A DNA stretch of 64,000 nucleotides from assembly GCA_016793805.1 (NCBI GenBank), contig JAEUIZ010000040.1:248001-312000 (forward strand), read 5' to 3'. Below are positions 7,998 to 17,809 of the stretch, piece after piece (the stretch's first letter is position 1; each line of letters begins with the position of its first letter). The translations under genes were made by a program, and so were the position numbers. The stretch is from Phycisphaerae bacterium. Lineage in GTDB: Bacteria > Planctomycetota > Phycisphaerae > Phycisphaerales > UBA1924. The notes under the pieces are model-generated. The model ran no database searches. It was not told the DNA's origin and worked only from the letters and a program-made list of their open reading frames with translations.

Positions 7998-9713
7998 TCA
8001 GAACTTCGGTTGTCCAGTCTTGTCCTTCGGCTCTTCCGCCGGCTCACCCTCTTCGCCTTCCATCGAGTCCACCAGGCTCTTGATCGCACTGATAACTCGG
8101 CTGGGGACGAAGACGCTGGCCCGGAGCCCGCCGTCGGCAGGAACCGCACCGATCCCGATCGGCGGCAGGTCTTGGGGAACCTCGAAGTTGGCCGGGCCGC
8201 CACCCATCATGCCCATGAAGCCCACGGCCGTTTCCATGATGCTCTTGACCCCGATGTACATCTCCATCGAACGCCCGGCGGGCAGACGCTCCGCGACGCC
8301 CTTGACCCCGGCGTCGGCAGCCATCCCCTCGCCGCCCTGCGACGCCTTCATCGCCTGGTCCATCAGGGCCGAGTTCTTGCTGTAGGTCATGACCACGCCG
8401 CCCTTCACGGGCGCGACATACCCGCTCAGGCCCGTCGGCCCGAACAGCATCATCTGCATCTGCCCCATCATCGCGGCGTTGGGGTCGTCCGGGTCCATCG
8501 CCATCTTCATGCCCCACGAGTCCACCGGAGTCTCCCCGACCTTCGACGCGCCGGCCTGGTACGACGTCGTGAACGTCGTGCCCTCGACCGATTGCCCGTT
8601 CATCTTCGCGAACGCGTCCTTCATCGCCTTGGAGTACCCCGCCGGGTCCGAGGTCTTGGCGAACATCGTCGTGTTGAGGAACAGCCCGCCCATGAGCGCC
8701 GGAGACTGGCCCAGGCTGAACGCCACTCCGTCGGCCTTGTCCAGCATGTCCATCGGGCCCACGCCCCCGAACATCCCCGCCGCCTGACCCTGCATCGTCG
8801 CCAACTTCTTCATCATCGAACGCATGCCAGGCGTGCTCACGTCCATCGCCATGGCGAACAGGAACGGCTGATTCGGGAGGGCCGCGGTGAGGGCCTGCGA
8901 GTTGCCCCCGCCCTTGCAGAACTCCGCCATCTCCGTCCCGCCCTTGAACTGCGCCCCGAAGTCCATGCTGATCCCGAAGTCCGTGGCCTTGAAGCCCATG
9001 AACGCCGCGGACGCGTCGCGCAGGAAGTCGTCGGCGATGCTCATCATCCCGGCAAGTTGGTCCGCCTGCGGGCCGCCCATCATCGCCATCTGCTCCTTCA
9101 TCTCCTTCATGCCCTCTTTCGCCTTGGGCGCGAGGACCTCGATATTGGCCGAGATGAACGCGTCGGACGCGTCGGCAATCTTCTTCCCGACCGTGCCCAT
9201 CAGCGCCTCGTGGGCCGCGCCGTTCCCGGGCTTGCCCGTGAACGACTCGACGATCTCCTTCACCGGCCCGAGTGCGGCAAACCCGCCCCCGATGTCCTTG
9301 AGGAAGCCCTTCTCACCGCCGAACATGACCTCTTCGAGCCCGGCGCCCTTCCCGCCCAGCGTCGCCGCGTACGCCGCGTAGTTGCTCACCGGCAGCACCA
9401 TCACCACCGGGCCCTGTCCGTCCTTCTCTTCCAGCGACATGATCGCGATCGCCGCCGAGCCGTCCTTGTTGAACCCATTGGCCCCCATCATCTCGCCGAT
9501 CTTGGCAAACTCGCCCATCGACGACGCCGGGATCCGCAGGCTCTTGGCCATCTTGTCGAGGCTCGAGTAGAACACCCCGACGTTCTTCATCGAGATCGAG
9601 ATCACCGCGTTGCCGGGGACGCGATCGTGGGCGGCGGTCACGTCCGCCATCGCCACCGAGACCCACGCCATCGGCGCCGCAAGCCCGGCCACCATCCACA
9701 TGCGATGCTTCAT
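7998..9713 (-). CDS. Secreted protein of unknown function, Met/Gly-rich
   Basis: A 571-residue protein I do not recognise. The start MKHRMWMVAGLAAPMAWVSVAMADV looks like a Sec signal peptide with cleavage after AMA. The mature part is unusually rich in Met, Gly and Ala (for example GFMGMMGGGP near residue 505). Layout (NAVISISMKNVG, VVMVLPVSNYAAYAATLGG, GGGFAALGPVKEIVESF) resembles the DUF3352-type periplasmic/lipoprotein proteins of planctomycetes and cyanobacteria that read as repeated alpha/beta units, but this likeness is from memory. A strong terminator follows. The C-terminal tail is acidic then Lys-rich. Confidence 0.75.
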   Translation of the reverse strand: MKHRMWMVAGLAAPMAWVSVAMADVTAAHDRVPGNAVISISMKNVGVFYSSLDKMAKSLRIPASSMGEFAKIGEMMGANGFNKDGSAAIAIMSLEEKDGQGPVVMVLPVSNYAAYAATLGGKGAGLEEVMFGGEKGFLKDIGGGFAALGPVKEIVESFTGKPGNGAAHEALMGTVGKKIADASDAFISANIEVLAPKAKEGMKEMKEQMAMMGGPQADQLAGMMSIADDFLRDASAAFMGFKATDFGISMDFGAQFKGGTEMAEFCKGGGNSQALTAALPNQPFLFAMAMDVSTPGMRSMMKKLATMQGQAAGMFGGVGPMDMLDKADGVAFSLGQSPALMGGLFLNTTMFAKTSDPAGYSKAMKDAFAKMNGQSVEGTTFTTSYQAGASKVGETPVDSWGMKMAMDPDDPNAAMMGQMQMMLFGPTGLSGYVAPVKGGVVMTYSKNSALMDQAMKASQGGEGMAADAGVKGVAERLPAGRSMEMYIGVKSIMETAVGFMGMMGGGPANFEVPQDLPPIGIGAVPADGGLRASVFVPSRVISAIKSLVDSMEGEEGEPAEEPKDKTGQPKF

Positions 9714-9804
9714 CGATCCTGTCCTTTCTGGTTTCGTTTGGTGCCGGGGAAATCAGCCCCCGGCCACTCGTTCCGCGTTATCGGCTCTGACCCCATTCGG
9801 GTTC

Positions 9805-9810
9805 ACTATA
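9805..9810 (-). promoter_or_regulatory. Candidate -10 element for the secreted protein gene
   Basis: The minus strand reads TATAGT, five of six matches to TATAAT, 92 bases upstream of the ATG at 9713. No good -35 was found at 16-18 bases, so only the -10 is proposed. Confidence 0.3.
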
Positions 9811-9894
9811 GGGAGGATACCACGCGGAGTTTCAGTCGAGGTGCGCACGTTCCGCGCTGCCGCCCGACTTGATACCGCGGCGTCCCGCTCTCCG

Positions 9895-12786
9895 TTACGC
9901 CCGCCGCTCGTCGTCATCCTGGAACGCATCGGGGAAGTCGTCCTCGGCCAGTTGCGACTCGGCGTCATCGATGGTGCGTACGACCTCGGACGCTTCCGCC
10001 GCGTCGCGTGCGGCTACATCCGGCCCCGTGTCTTCCGGTCCTTCCGCGCCCTCGCCGGCCGCATCACCCGCGATCGCTCCCGCGGGCTCATCCGCTGCTG
10101 GCGCAAACAGCGGCTGCTGCCCGCCCGGCGACTGGGCCGCGGCAGCGCGATCCGCCGCAGCCTGCTTCTTCATCGCCTCCCACTCCTCGATCGTGATCGC
10201 CACGTCGCGGGCCACCGAGCCCTTGTGGTCGGAGATGATCCCCGCGATGCCCATGAGGTCGATGAGCCGGCTGGCCCGCGTGTACCCGATCGCCAGCCGC
10301 CGCTGCAGCAGCGACACGCTCCCGCGCTTCGTCTCCAGCACGATCTCCACCGCGCGATCGAAGAGCGGGTCTTCCTGCGCCGCCGCCAGCGACGCCGACG
10401 AGTTGTTCTCGCTCTCGATGATGCGCTCGTCGTCCTCCGTGGTCTTGCGAATCTGGAGCAGTTGCCGCTCGAAACTCGGCTGGGCCACGTCGCGCATGAA
10501 CCGCACGACCTTCCGGATCTCCACGTCGTCCACCAGCGTGCCCTGCGCCCGCGTGAGTTTGCTCGACCGCGGCGACAGGTACAGCATGTCGCCCTGGCCC
10601 AGCAGCAACTCCCCGCCCTTCTGATCCAGCACGATCCGCGAGTCCATCCCGCTCGCCACCTTGAAACTGATCCGGCATGGCATGTTGCTCTTGATGAGCC
10701 CCGTCACCACGTTCGCCTGCGGGCGCTGCGTCGCCAGGATCAGGTGGATCCCCACCGCGCGGGCCTTCTGCGCGATCCGGATGATCGAGCCCTCGACCTC
10801 CTTGTTCGTCATCATCAGGTCCGCCAGTTCGTCGATGATGAACACCATGTACGGCAGACGCCGCGGAATCCGCGCCTCCTCCTCGGGGGTCTTCGGATTG
10901 AACCGGTCGCGGAGTTCCTCCCACGGCAGATCGTTGTAGGCCGCGATGTCCCGGCAGCCGGCCTCGGCCAGGAGTTCGTACCGCTCGTCCATCTTCCCGC
11001 ACGCCCACTCCAGGATCGCCGCCGCCTTCGCCATCTCCGTCACCACAGGGCACATCAGGTGCGGGATGTCCTTGAACTGCGACATCTCCACCATCTTCGG
11101 GTCCACCAGCACCAGTTTCAGTTCGTTGGGCTTCTTCGTGTACAGGAAACTGATGATGATCGTGTTCATGCACACGCTCTTGCCCGAGCCCGTCGTGCCC
11201 GCGATCAGCATGTGAGGCATCTGCGTCAGGTCCGCGATCAACGGCTCCCCCGACGCGTCCTTCCCCAGGAACATCGGGAGTTTCATCCTCGCGAACGTCT
11301 CGCTCTTGCTCATCAACTCCTTGAGACGCACCTTCTCCTTCGTCGTGTTCGGAACCTCGATCCCGATCGTGTCCCGGCCCACCATGTTGGGAACGATCCG
11401 GATGTTCACCGCCTTCAGCGCCCGCGCGATGTCGCTCGACACCGCGTGGATCTGCGCCACCTTCGTCCCCGGCGCCAGCCGAACGTGGTACAGCGTGATC
11501 ACCGGGCCCGACTCGATCCCCGCCACCTCCCCGTCGATCCGGTACTGCTGCAACGCCGCCTCGAGCGCCTCGGCCTGCTCGCGGACGTACTCCTCCAACT
11601 TGCTCGAGAAGTTCTCCTCCGGCGCTTCCAACAGGTCCAGCCCAGGGAACTTGTACCCGGGCAGGTCCGCCACGCCCTGAAGATCCCGCAGGTCCGCCTC
11701 GGTCGCCACCTGCCGCGTGTCGTGCCCGAACACGATCGGCAACTTCGCGATCTTCGCCCGCAGCGCGTCCGGATCGAAGACCTGCGGCGCGCCGGGCGTC
11801 TCGTCGGCCTCGTCGCCGTTCGCTTCGTCGATCTCATCGCGCTCGTCTTTGGCAGTCTCCGCCTCCTGCGGCTCGGGTCCGGGCGGCGCCTCCGCTGCCT
11901 CGGGCTCGACCTGTGCCTCCGGCTCCGCGTCGGCCTCCTCGGTCCGCTTCCGCCGCCGCGACCGCCTGCGCTCCTCGGCCTCCGTCGACTCGACCCGCTC
12001 CTCGCTCGCCTCGGGCTCGACGACCTCGGCCCTCGGCTTCCGGCCGCGACGCTCCGCTGCCACCACCGGATCATCATCCACGTCGTTCATCCGCGGCGAG
12101 GGCGCTCCAGACTCGCGCCCAGTCCCGGGCAGCCCGGCCAACAGCCCCCCGCCGAGCCGGCCCGCGCCCGCCGCCGTCGCCCCGACGACGCTCGCCGTGC
12201 GCTTCGCCATCGGCCCGCCTACCCCGACGATCCACGCCGGCGCGAGGAAGAGCCACTTGTCGAACGTCACGATCCCGCCCACCACACCCAACAGCAGCAT
12301 CCACACGCCCGCCCCCACCGGCCCAAACCGCGCGCCCAGTTCCACCGCCGCCGATTGCCCCACCACGCCGCCCGCGAGATCGGGGATCGTGCCCGTCCGC
12401 GGGAGCAGCAGCGACTGCAGCCCCCCCACCGCCGCCGACAGCATCACCACGCCCACGGCCCGCAGCCCGGCATGGCTCACCCGCTTCCCCGCCGTCTCGA
12501 GGATCGCCCACGTCGCCACCAGAAGCGCCACGACCCACGACCCGGCCCCGACGCTCGACACGAGTTGATACGCCACCCACGCGCCCGCTGGGCCGCAGAG
12601 GTTCTTGGTCGGACTGTTCGCGGGCCAGACCGCGTGCGTCGGCGGATCGCCGACGTGGAACGTCGCCAGCGAGACCAGCACGAACGCGGCCAGCGCGCAG
12701 AGCACCGCCGAGAGCACCATCCGACCGATGGGTGGGCGTTCGTGCGTTGTGCGGGATCGGTCCTGACGACGCGCGGAGTATGCCAT
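9895..12786 (-). CDS. ftsK: DNA translocase FtsK/SpoIIIE
   Basis: A 963-residue membrane-anchored DNA pump that clears chromosome termini through the division septum. About four hydrophobic segments lie in the first 200 residues. An acidic, Glu/Ala-rich linker spans about 235-345. The alpha/beta motor follows, with Walker A AGTTGSGKSVCMNT near residue 527 and Walker B FIIDELADLMM near 650. A winged-helix gamma domain (SLLQRRLAIGYTRASRLIDL) lies around 820-860. A further acidic Ala/Glu tail of about 90 residues follows it, longer than in E. coli. The start MAYSARRQDRS (12786) has no obvious ribosome site. Next gene upstream is metH, 72 bases away. Confidence 0.96.
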   Translation of the reverse strand: MAYSARRQDRSRTTHERPPIGRMVLSAVLCALAAFVLVSLATFHVGDPPTHAVWPANSPTKNLCGPAGAWVAYQLVSSVGAGSWVVALLVATWAILETAGKRVSHAGLRAVGVVMLSAAVGGLQSLLLPRTGTIPDLAGGVVGQSAAVELGARFGPVGAGVWMLLLGVVGGIVTFDKWLFLAPAWIVGVGGPMAKRTASVVGATAAGAGRLGGGLLAGLPGTGRESGAPSPRMNDVDDDPVVAAERRGRKPRAEVVEPEASEERVESTEAEERRRSRRRKRTEEADAEPEAQVEPEAAEAPPGPEPQEAETAKDERDEIDEANGDEADETPGAPQVFDPDALRAKIAKLPIVFGHDTRQVATEADLRDLQGVADLPGYKFPGLDLLEAPEENFSSKLEEYVREQAEALEAALQQYRIDGEVAGIESGPVITLYHVRLAPGTKVAQIHAVSSDIARALKAVNIRIVPNMVGRDTIGIEVPNTTKEKVRLKELMSKSETFARMKLPMFLGKDASGEPLIADLTQMPHMLIAGTTGSGKSVCMNTIIISFLYTKKPNELKLVLVDPKMVEMSQFKDIPHLMCPVVTEMAKAAAILEWACGKMDERYELLAEAGCRDIAAYNDLPWEELRDRFNPKTPEEEARIPRRLPYMVFIIDELADLMMTNKEVEGSIIRIAQKARAVGIHLILATQRPQANVVTGLIKSNMPCRISFKVASGMDSRIVLDQKGGELLLGQGDMLYLSPRSSKLTRAQGTLVDDVEIRKVVRFMRDVAQPSFERQLLQIRKTTEDDERIIESENNSSASLAAAQEDPLFDRAVEIVLETKRGSVSLLQRRLAIGYTRASRLIDLMGIAGIISDHKGSVARDVAITIEEWEAMKKQAAADRAAAAQSPGGQQPLFAPAADEPAGAIAGDAAGEGAEGPEDTGPDVAARDAAEASEVVRTIDDAESQLAEDDFPDAFQDDDERRA

Positions 12787-12858
12787 ATCGCCGGGTTTAT
12801 CGGCGATCGGGCCGAAACTCGGCCAACCGGGCGTCCGCGCCGCACCCGCCCCGCTTGC

Positions 12859-15800
12859 CTACACGTTGAAGTACTTCGCCTCGGGGTGGTGCACGATGAT
12901 CGCGCTGGTGCTCTGCTCCGGGTCGATCTGCCAGTTCTCGGTGAGCGTGCATCCGATCCGTCCGGGCTCGAGCAACTCGAACAACCTCGCCTGGTCGCTC
13001 ATCTCCGGGCACGCCGGATACCCGAAACTGTACCGGCTCCCGCGGTAGTGCTGCGTGAACAACTCCGCGACCCGGGGCGAGTCCTCGCCCCCGAAGCCCA
13101 GTTCCTGACGCATCCGCTTGTGCCAGAACTCCGCGAGCGCCTCCGCCGTCTCGACGCCCAGGCCGTGGAGGTACAGGTACTCGGTGTAGTCGTGGCGTTC
13201 AAAGACCCTCCGCGCGGCCTCGCTGGCGCGCGGGCCGACCGTCACGCAGTGCATCCCGATCACGTCGATCGCGCCGCTCTCGATCGGGCGGAAAAAATCG
13301 GAGATGCACAGCCGCCGACGGTCCGGCTGCCGCGGGAACGTGAACCGGAGCCGCTCCCGCCTTGCGCCCGCGTGTTCCGCGAGCGAGCGAGAAGCCTCGT
13401 GATCCCAGATGATGAGATCATCCCCGTCGCTGTTGCACGGGAAGTAGCCATAGACCACCGCGGGTTGCAGGATGCCCTCGTCCCGGCACTGCCGCTTCAG
13501 CCGCGCGAAGATCGGCTCGATCTCGTCCTCGATCAGCGCGTCATACTCCGCGTCGCTCAGCGCGCCCTTCTTCACCTGCCACTGCCCGCGGAACAGCGCC
13601 ACACGGTTGATGAACGGGTACACGTCCTCCACGTCGATCCCCGTCACCACTCGCGAGCCCCAGAACGGCGGCGCCGGCACAGGGTTGTCCGTCGCCACCT
13701 CCGAGCGCACCAGCACCCCTTCTTCGCCCGGCCTCGTCGTCGCTCGCTCCCCCCCCGCCGCCCGCTCCGCCCGGCTCCTGACGATCATCTCCTCCGCCCG
13801 CGAGCGCTTCCCCTGCCGCTCCTCGATCTCGCGCGCCAGCACCGCCGTCTGGCCCCCGACAACGTGATCCATCACACGCAGCCCGTCGAACGCATCCTTC
13901 CCATACAGGCACTCCCCCTTGTACGTCGCGCGCAGGTGCCCCTCGCAGTAGTGCCGCGTCAGCGCCGCACCGCCCAGGATCACCGGCGGCGCCAGCCCCA
14001 GCGCGTTCAACTCCTTCAGGTTCTCCTCCATCACGTTCACCGACTTCACCAGCAGCCCCGACATCCCGATCGCGTCCGCCTTGTGCTCGCGCCACGCCCT
14101 CACGATCTCCCCGATCGGCTGCTTGATCCCCAGGTTGTGCACCGTGTACCCGTTGTTCGACAGGATGATGTCCACCAGGTTCTTCCCGATGTCGTGAACG
14201 TCTCCCTTCACCGTCGCCAGCACGATCGAGCCCTTGCTCGTCCCCCCCACCCGCTCCATCAGCGGCTCGAGCATCCCCACCGCCATCTTCATCACCTCCG
14301 CGCTCTGCAGCACGAACGGCAACTGCATCTGTCCCGATCCGAACAGGTCGCCCACCGTCTTCATCCCGTCCAGCAGGTGGTCGTTGATGATCGCCAGAGG
14401 CGTGTAGGTCCGCAGCGCCTCCTCGATCGTCTCCCTCAGGCCCTCCTTCTCCCCGTCGATGATGTGCGCCCGCAGACGCTCCTCCACGGTCTGGGCCTGC
14501 TTCTCCTTCTTCGCCACCCCCGAGCCCTCGGCGTCCTTGAAGAGCCCGATGAACCGCGCCAGCGGATCGCCCCCGCTCTCCCCGTCGCCACCCCGCTCGC
14601 CCCGACGGTCGTAGACGAGGTCCAGCGCCGCCGACCATTGCTCGTCGGGGATCTTGTTCCTCGGGAGGATCTTGCTGAAGTGAACGATCGCGCTGGTCAG
14701 GCCCGCCCCCAGGAGTTCGTGCAGGAAGACCGAGTTGAGCACCACCCGGGCCGCGGGCTTGAGCCCGAACGACACGTTCGAGAGGCCCACGGTCGTCTGG
14801 CACTCCGGGAACCTCGCCGCGATCCGCCGAACGCCCTCGATCGTCTCCAGCGCCGAGCGCCGATCACTCTCCATCCCCGTCGAGATAGGGAGCACGAGCG
14901 GGTCGAACAGGAGGTCGTCCGGCGCGAGCCCGTGGTGCTCGACGGCGCGGCGGTACCCGCGCTCGGCGATCGCCAACTTCCGCTCGGCGGTCCGCGCCAT
15001 CGACGCTTCCTTGTCCTCGTCGATCGACCCGATCACCACCGCCGCCCCGTATCGCCTCGCCAACTCGCACACCCGGTCGAACTTCTCGTCGCCCTCCTCG
15101 AAGTTCGCGCTGTTGATGATGCACTTCCCGCCCGCGCGCGACAGCCCCGCCTCGATCGTCGCCAGTTGCGTCGAGTCGAGCATCAGCGGCGCGTTCACCT
15201 GTCGCACCACGCGCGAGACGATCTCCGCCATGTCCCGCGCGTTGTCCCGCCCGGCGTAGTCCACGTTCAGGTCCAGCACGTGCGCCCCCTCGTGACGGAC
15301 CTGCTCCCGCGCCAGCGACACGATCCCGTCCCAGTCCTCGGCCTCCAGCATCTTCTTGAACGCCCGAGACCCCGACGCGTTCATCCGCTCCCCAACGATC
15401 AGGAACGAGTTGTCCTGCCGATACTCCACCGCCGAATACAGCGACGTCACGCACGCCCGCGGCCTCACCTTGTGAGGCACGCTCACCACCGGCGATCCAC
15501 GCGACCGCTGCAACCCCTCCACGCCCTCCACCAGCGCCCGGACGTGCGCCGGCGTTGTCCCGCAGCAGCCCCCCACGATCCGGACCCCGTGCTCCTCGAT
15601 GAACCGCAGCAGCGCGTCCGCGAACGGCCGCGGGCCCAGCGGATACTCCGTCCGACCGTCCACCAGCACCGGCAGCCCCGCGTTGGGCATGCACGACACC
15701 ACCCGCCCGTCGTCCTCCAACCCGCCCCGCAGCGTCCCCCAGTGCTTCCCCAGCCATCCGACGTGCTCGGCCATCTCCGTCGGGCCCGTTGCGCAGTTCA

Positions 15801-16473
15801 GCCCCAGCGAACAGATCGGGTATTGCGACAGCGCGTGCGCCGCCGCCGCGATCTCCGTCCCCACCAGCATCGTCCCCGTCGTCTCGATCGTGACGCTCGC
15901 CATGATCGGCACGTCGTCGGGCGTCTTGTCCCGCTCCGAGAGCGCCGCCAGGCACGCGTTGATCGCGCACTTGACCTGCAGCAGGTCCTGGCACGTCTCG
16001 ATGATGAACAGGTCCGCCCCGCCGTCGAGCAACCCGCGGGCCTGCTCGAGGTAACTCTCGAGCATCACGGGCCAGGTCGTGTTCCCGAGCGTCAGCAGTT
16101 TCGTCCCCGGCCCCATCGAGCCCGCGACAAACCGAGGCCGATCCCGCGTGGAGTGCTTGTCCGCCGCCGCACGCGCGACCTCCGCCGCCAACTTGTTCAG
16201 CAGCCGCGTCTCGCCCTCGATCCCGAACTCCGCCAGGACCAGCCGATTCGCCCCGAACGTGTCCGTCTCGACGGCATCGCACCCCGCGGCAAAGAACGAC
16301 TCGTGGATGCCCTGGATCACGTCCGGCCGCGTCTTGGGCAGGATGTCCGTGCAGTTCTCGCACCCGCAATAGTCACGCTCGATGTCCAGGTCGTGCATGT
16401 GGATCGACGTGCCCATCGCGCCGTCAAAGACCACAACCCGGCGGCCGATCTCGGCGAGGAACCTGCTCGTCAT
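12859..16473 (-). CDS. metH: Cobalamin-dependent methionine synthase
   Basis: A full-length 1204-residue MetH that methylates homocysteine from methyltetrahydrofolate via methylcobalamin. The homocysteine domain (about 1-320) has the zinc cysteines in LGLNCATGP and VGGCCGTTP. The pterin-binding domain spans about 345-600. The B12 domain has DVHDIGKNLV near residue 757, giving the cobalt-ligand His. The SAM-dependent reactivation domain (about 930-1204) ends with GYPACPEMSDQARLFELLEP. A 22-bp dyad lies 22-43 bases upstream of the ATG and is repeated at the ArsR-methyltransferase gene at 30446, suggesting shared methyl-cycle control. No ribosome site stands out. Confidence 0.97.
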   Translation of the reverse strand: MTSRFLAEIGRRVVVFDGAMGTSIHMHDLDIERDYCGCENCTDILPKTRPDVIQGIHESFFAAGCDAVETDTFGANRLVLAEFGIEGETRLLNKLAAEVARAAADKHSTRDRPRFVAGSMGPGTKLLTLGNTTWPVMLESYLEQARGLLDGGADLFIIETCQDLLQVKCAINACLAALSERDKTPDDVPIMASVTIETTGTMLVGTEIAAAAHALSQYPICSLGLNCATGPTEMAEHVGWLGKHWGTLRGGLEDDGRVVSCMPNAGLPVLVDGRTEYPLGPRPFADALLRFIEEHGVRIVGGCCGTTPAHVRALVEGVEGLQRSRGSPVVSVPHKVRPRACVTSLYSAVEYRQDNSFLIVGERMNASGSRAFKKMLEAEDWDGIVSLAREQVRHEGAHVLDLNVDYAGRDNARDMAEIVSRVVRQVNAPLMLDSTQLATIEAGLSRAGGKCIINSANFEEGDEKFDRVCELARRYGAAVVIGSIDEDKEASMARTAERKLAIAERGYRRAVEHHGLAPDDLLFDPLVLPISTGMESDRRSALETIEGVRRIAARFPECQTTVGLSNVSFGLKPAARVVLNSVFLHELLGAGLTSAIVHFSKILPRNKIPDEQWSAALDLVYDRRGERGGDGESGGDPLARFIGLFKDAEGSGVAKKEKQAQTVEERLRAHIIDGEKEGLRETIEEALRTYTPLAIINDHLLDGMKTVGDLFGSGQMQLPFVLQSAEVMKMAVGMLEPLMERVGGTSKGSIVLATVKGDVHDIGKNLVDIILSNNGYTVHNLGIKQPIGEIVRAWREHKADAIGMSGLLVKSVNVMEENLKELNALGLAPPVILGGAALTRHYCEGHLRATYKGECLYGKDAFDGLRVMDHVVGGQTAVLAREIEERQGKRSRAEEMIVRSRAERAAGGERATTRPGEEGVLVRSEVATDNPVPAPPFWGSRVVTGIDVEDVYPFINRVALFRGQWQVKKGALSDAEYDALIEDEIEPIFARLKRQCRDEGILQPAVVYGYFPCNSDGDDLIIWDHEASRSLAEHAGARRERLRFTFPRQPDRRRLCISDFFRPIESGAIDVIGMHCVTVGPRASEAARRVFERHDYTEYLYLHGLGVETAEALAEFWHKRMRQELGFGGEDSPRVAELFTQHYRGSRYSFGYPACPEMSDQARLFELLEPGRIGCTLTENWQIDPEQSTSAIIVHHPEAKYFNV

Positions 16474-16494
16474 AGTGCCTGAGGATACACATGT

Positions 16495-16516
16495 TTCATC
16501 CGATTATCCGGATGAG
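16495..16516. promoter_or_regulatory. Putative ArsR-type operator upstream of metH
   Basis: TTCATCCG-ATTATC-CGGATGAG is an inverted repeat with 8-bp half-sites (one terminal mismatch) and a 6-bp spacer. It matches the site at 30442-30463 at all but three of 22 positions. It lies 22-43 bases upstream of the metH ATG, downstream of a candidate -10 (TATAAC on the minus strand, 16531-16536), where a bound repressor would block early transcription. Regulatory role is inferred from symmetry, position and recurrence. Confidence 0.7.
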
Positions 16517-16886
16517 TGGATACTCCTGTGGTTATAGGACTATGCTCAGGTTGTGCCATGGCCTTCGTCTCCGCACGCGGAAGAGGATTGCCGGCATGGC
16601 AGCACCGGTCGCGCGAGGAACGACACACGGAAGCATGACGCAGCAGACAAGCCGACGCCACCGGCTCGGCGACGAGCGACGATGCGAGGCGGGGGGCCTA
16701 TACTGGCGTCTCTGGTCTTGATCGGGATCGGAGCCGCGCGGCCGGCGCTGTCGCGGACCTTTGTTGCATCCAGGCTCTTGCGAGCCAACATAAGCGCCCA
16801 TGCGCGGGGCGAGCGGACGCGGCCGAGTGGTTCGGCCCCGTTCCTCCGATCATCGACCCGCCGGTGTCGCTGCCGAGGTAGACGTC
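16517..16886. other. Divergent intergenic region between metH and rpsB
   Basis: About 370 bases without a supportable gene. It holds a possible metH -10 (TATAAC, minus strand, 16531-16536) and a possible rpsB -10 (TATACT, plus strand, 16699-16704, about 180 bases before the rpsB ATG). The latter would leave a long leader that could carry S2-type autoregulation; I could not identify a convincing fold. A plus-strand frame runs in phase into rpsB from 16800 but has no ribosome site and does not match S2. Confidence 0.5.
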
Positions 16887-17723
16887 ATGGCCAACACACT
16901 CGTTCAGGACTTGATCGAAGCGGGGATCCACTTCGGTCAGCGTGCCAGTTCGTGGAACCCGCGGATGGCGGGGTTCATCTACGGGAAGCGCAACGGGATC
17001 CATATCATCGACATCAAGGAGACCGTCAAGGGCCTCCTGCTCGCCAAGAAGTTCATCGCGGGCTGCGTGGCCGAGGGCAAGGACATCTGCTTTGTCGGGA
17101 CGAAGCGGCAGGCCAAGTCCGTGGTCGAGCAGCGTGTCTCGGCGGTGGGGATGCACTACGTCATCGAGCGCTGGCTGGGCGGGACGCTCACGAACTTCCG
17201 CACGATCCGCTCGCGGCTGAAGCGGCTCGAGGAACTCGAGGCGATCGAGGCGGCGGACAACTTCGCGAGTTACTCGAAAAAGATGGAGAGCCAACTCCGC
17301 CGCGAGAAGGCCAAGATCAAGCGCAACCTGGAGGGCATCCGCCGGATGGACAAGTTGCCCGGTGCGATCGTGGCGATCGACGTGCGCCGCGAGGAGACGG
17401 CCCTGAAGGAGGCCCGCAAACTGGGCATTCCCACGATCTGCCTCATCGACACCGACGGGGACCCGGAACTCGCGGACATCCCGATCCCGGGCAACGACGA
17501 CGGGATGCGGTCGATCGACGTGGTGCTCCGCGAGTTGTGCCTGGCGGTGGCGGAGGGCAAGGAGCAGCGGCAGGCGACGGCGATGGGCCGTGAGGGCGAG
17601 CCCGCCGGGCGGGGCGCGCAGAGCGACGGCCCGCGTCGCAGCCGCCGGGCCCAGTTCCGCTCGGACGAGGCGGCGCCGCCCGAGGCGCCCCCGGAGGCCG
17701 AGCCCGCGGCCTCGGGCACGTGA
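16887..17723 (+). CDS. rpsB: 30S ribosomal protein S2
   Basis: A 278-residue S2. MANTLVQDLIEAGIHFGQRASSWNPRM is replaced here by its first key motifs: LIEAGIHFG and WNPRM at the N-terminus, then ERWLGGTLTNFRTIRSRL near residue 95 and IPTICLIDTDGDPELADIPIPGNDD near residues 190-215 in shorter conserved blocks. The ATG at 16887 is set by homology to the S2 N-terminus and by GAGG nine bases upstream. The last 45 residues are an Arg then Ala/Pro/Glu-rich extension beyond the usual S2 end. The gene is followed after 86 bases by tsf, the usual pair. Confidence 0.97.
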   Translation: MANTLVQDLIEAGIHFGQRASSWNPRMAGFIYGKRNGIHIIDIKETVKGLLLAKKFIAGCVAEGKDICFVGTKRQAKSVVEQRVSAVGMHYVIERWLGGTLTNFRTIRSRLKRLEELEAIEAADNFASYSKKMESQLRREKAKIKRNLEGIRRMDKLPGAIVAIDVRREETALKEARKLGIPTICLIDTDGDPELADIPIPGNDDGMRSIDVVLRELCLAVAEGKEQRQATAMGREGEPAGRGAQSDGPRRSRRAQFRSDEAAPPEAPPEAEPAASGT

Positions 17724-17809
17724 GCGCGCGAGCGAGTGAGCGAGTCGAGATCGACGTGGCGCCGGCGCTTCCGGCGCTGGGCGGTGGACCCTAGACGAAG
17801 GATGGAGCG

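Noticed and set aside
9800-9817. TCACTATAGGGAG resembling the 3' half of a T7 promoter
   Set aside because: The upstream half (TAATACGAC) is absent, no phage genes are near, and the minus strand gives a normal bacterial -10 here. Probably chance.
9610-16482. A very long plus-strand open frame of about 2290 codons
   Set aside because: It lies opposite ftsK and metH, whose products match known families along their full length. The antisense frame gives low-complexity Arg/His/Pro-rich sequence, a common high-GC shadow.
16800-16886. In-frame N-terminal extension of rpsB
   Set aside because: No ribosome site and the residues do not resemble S2; the ATG at 16887 has GAGG upstream and matches the S2 N-terminus.
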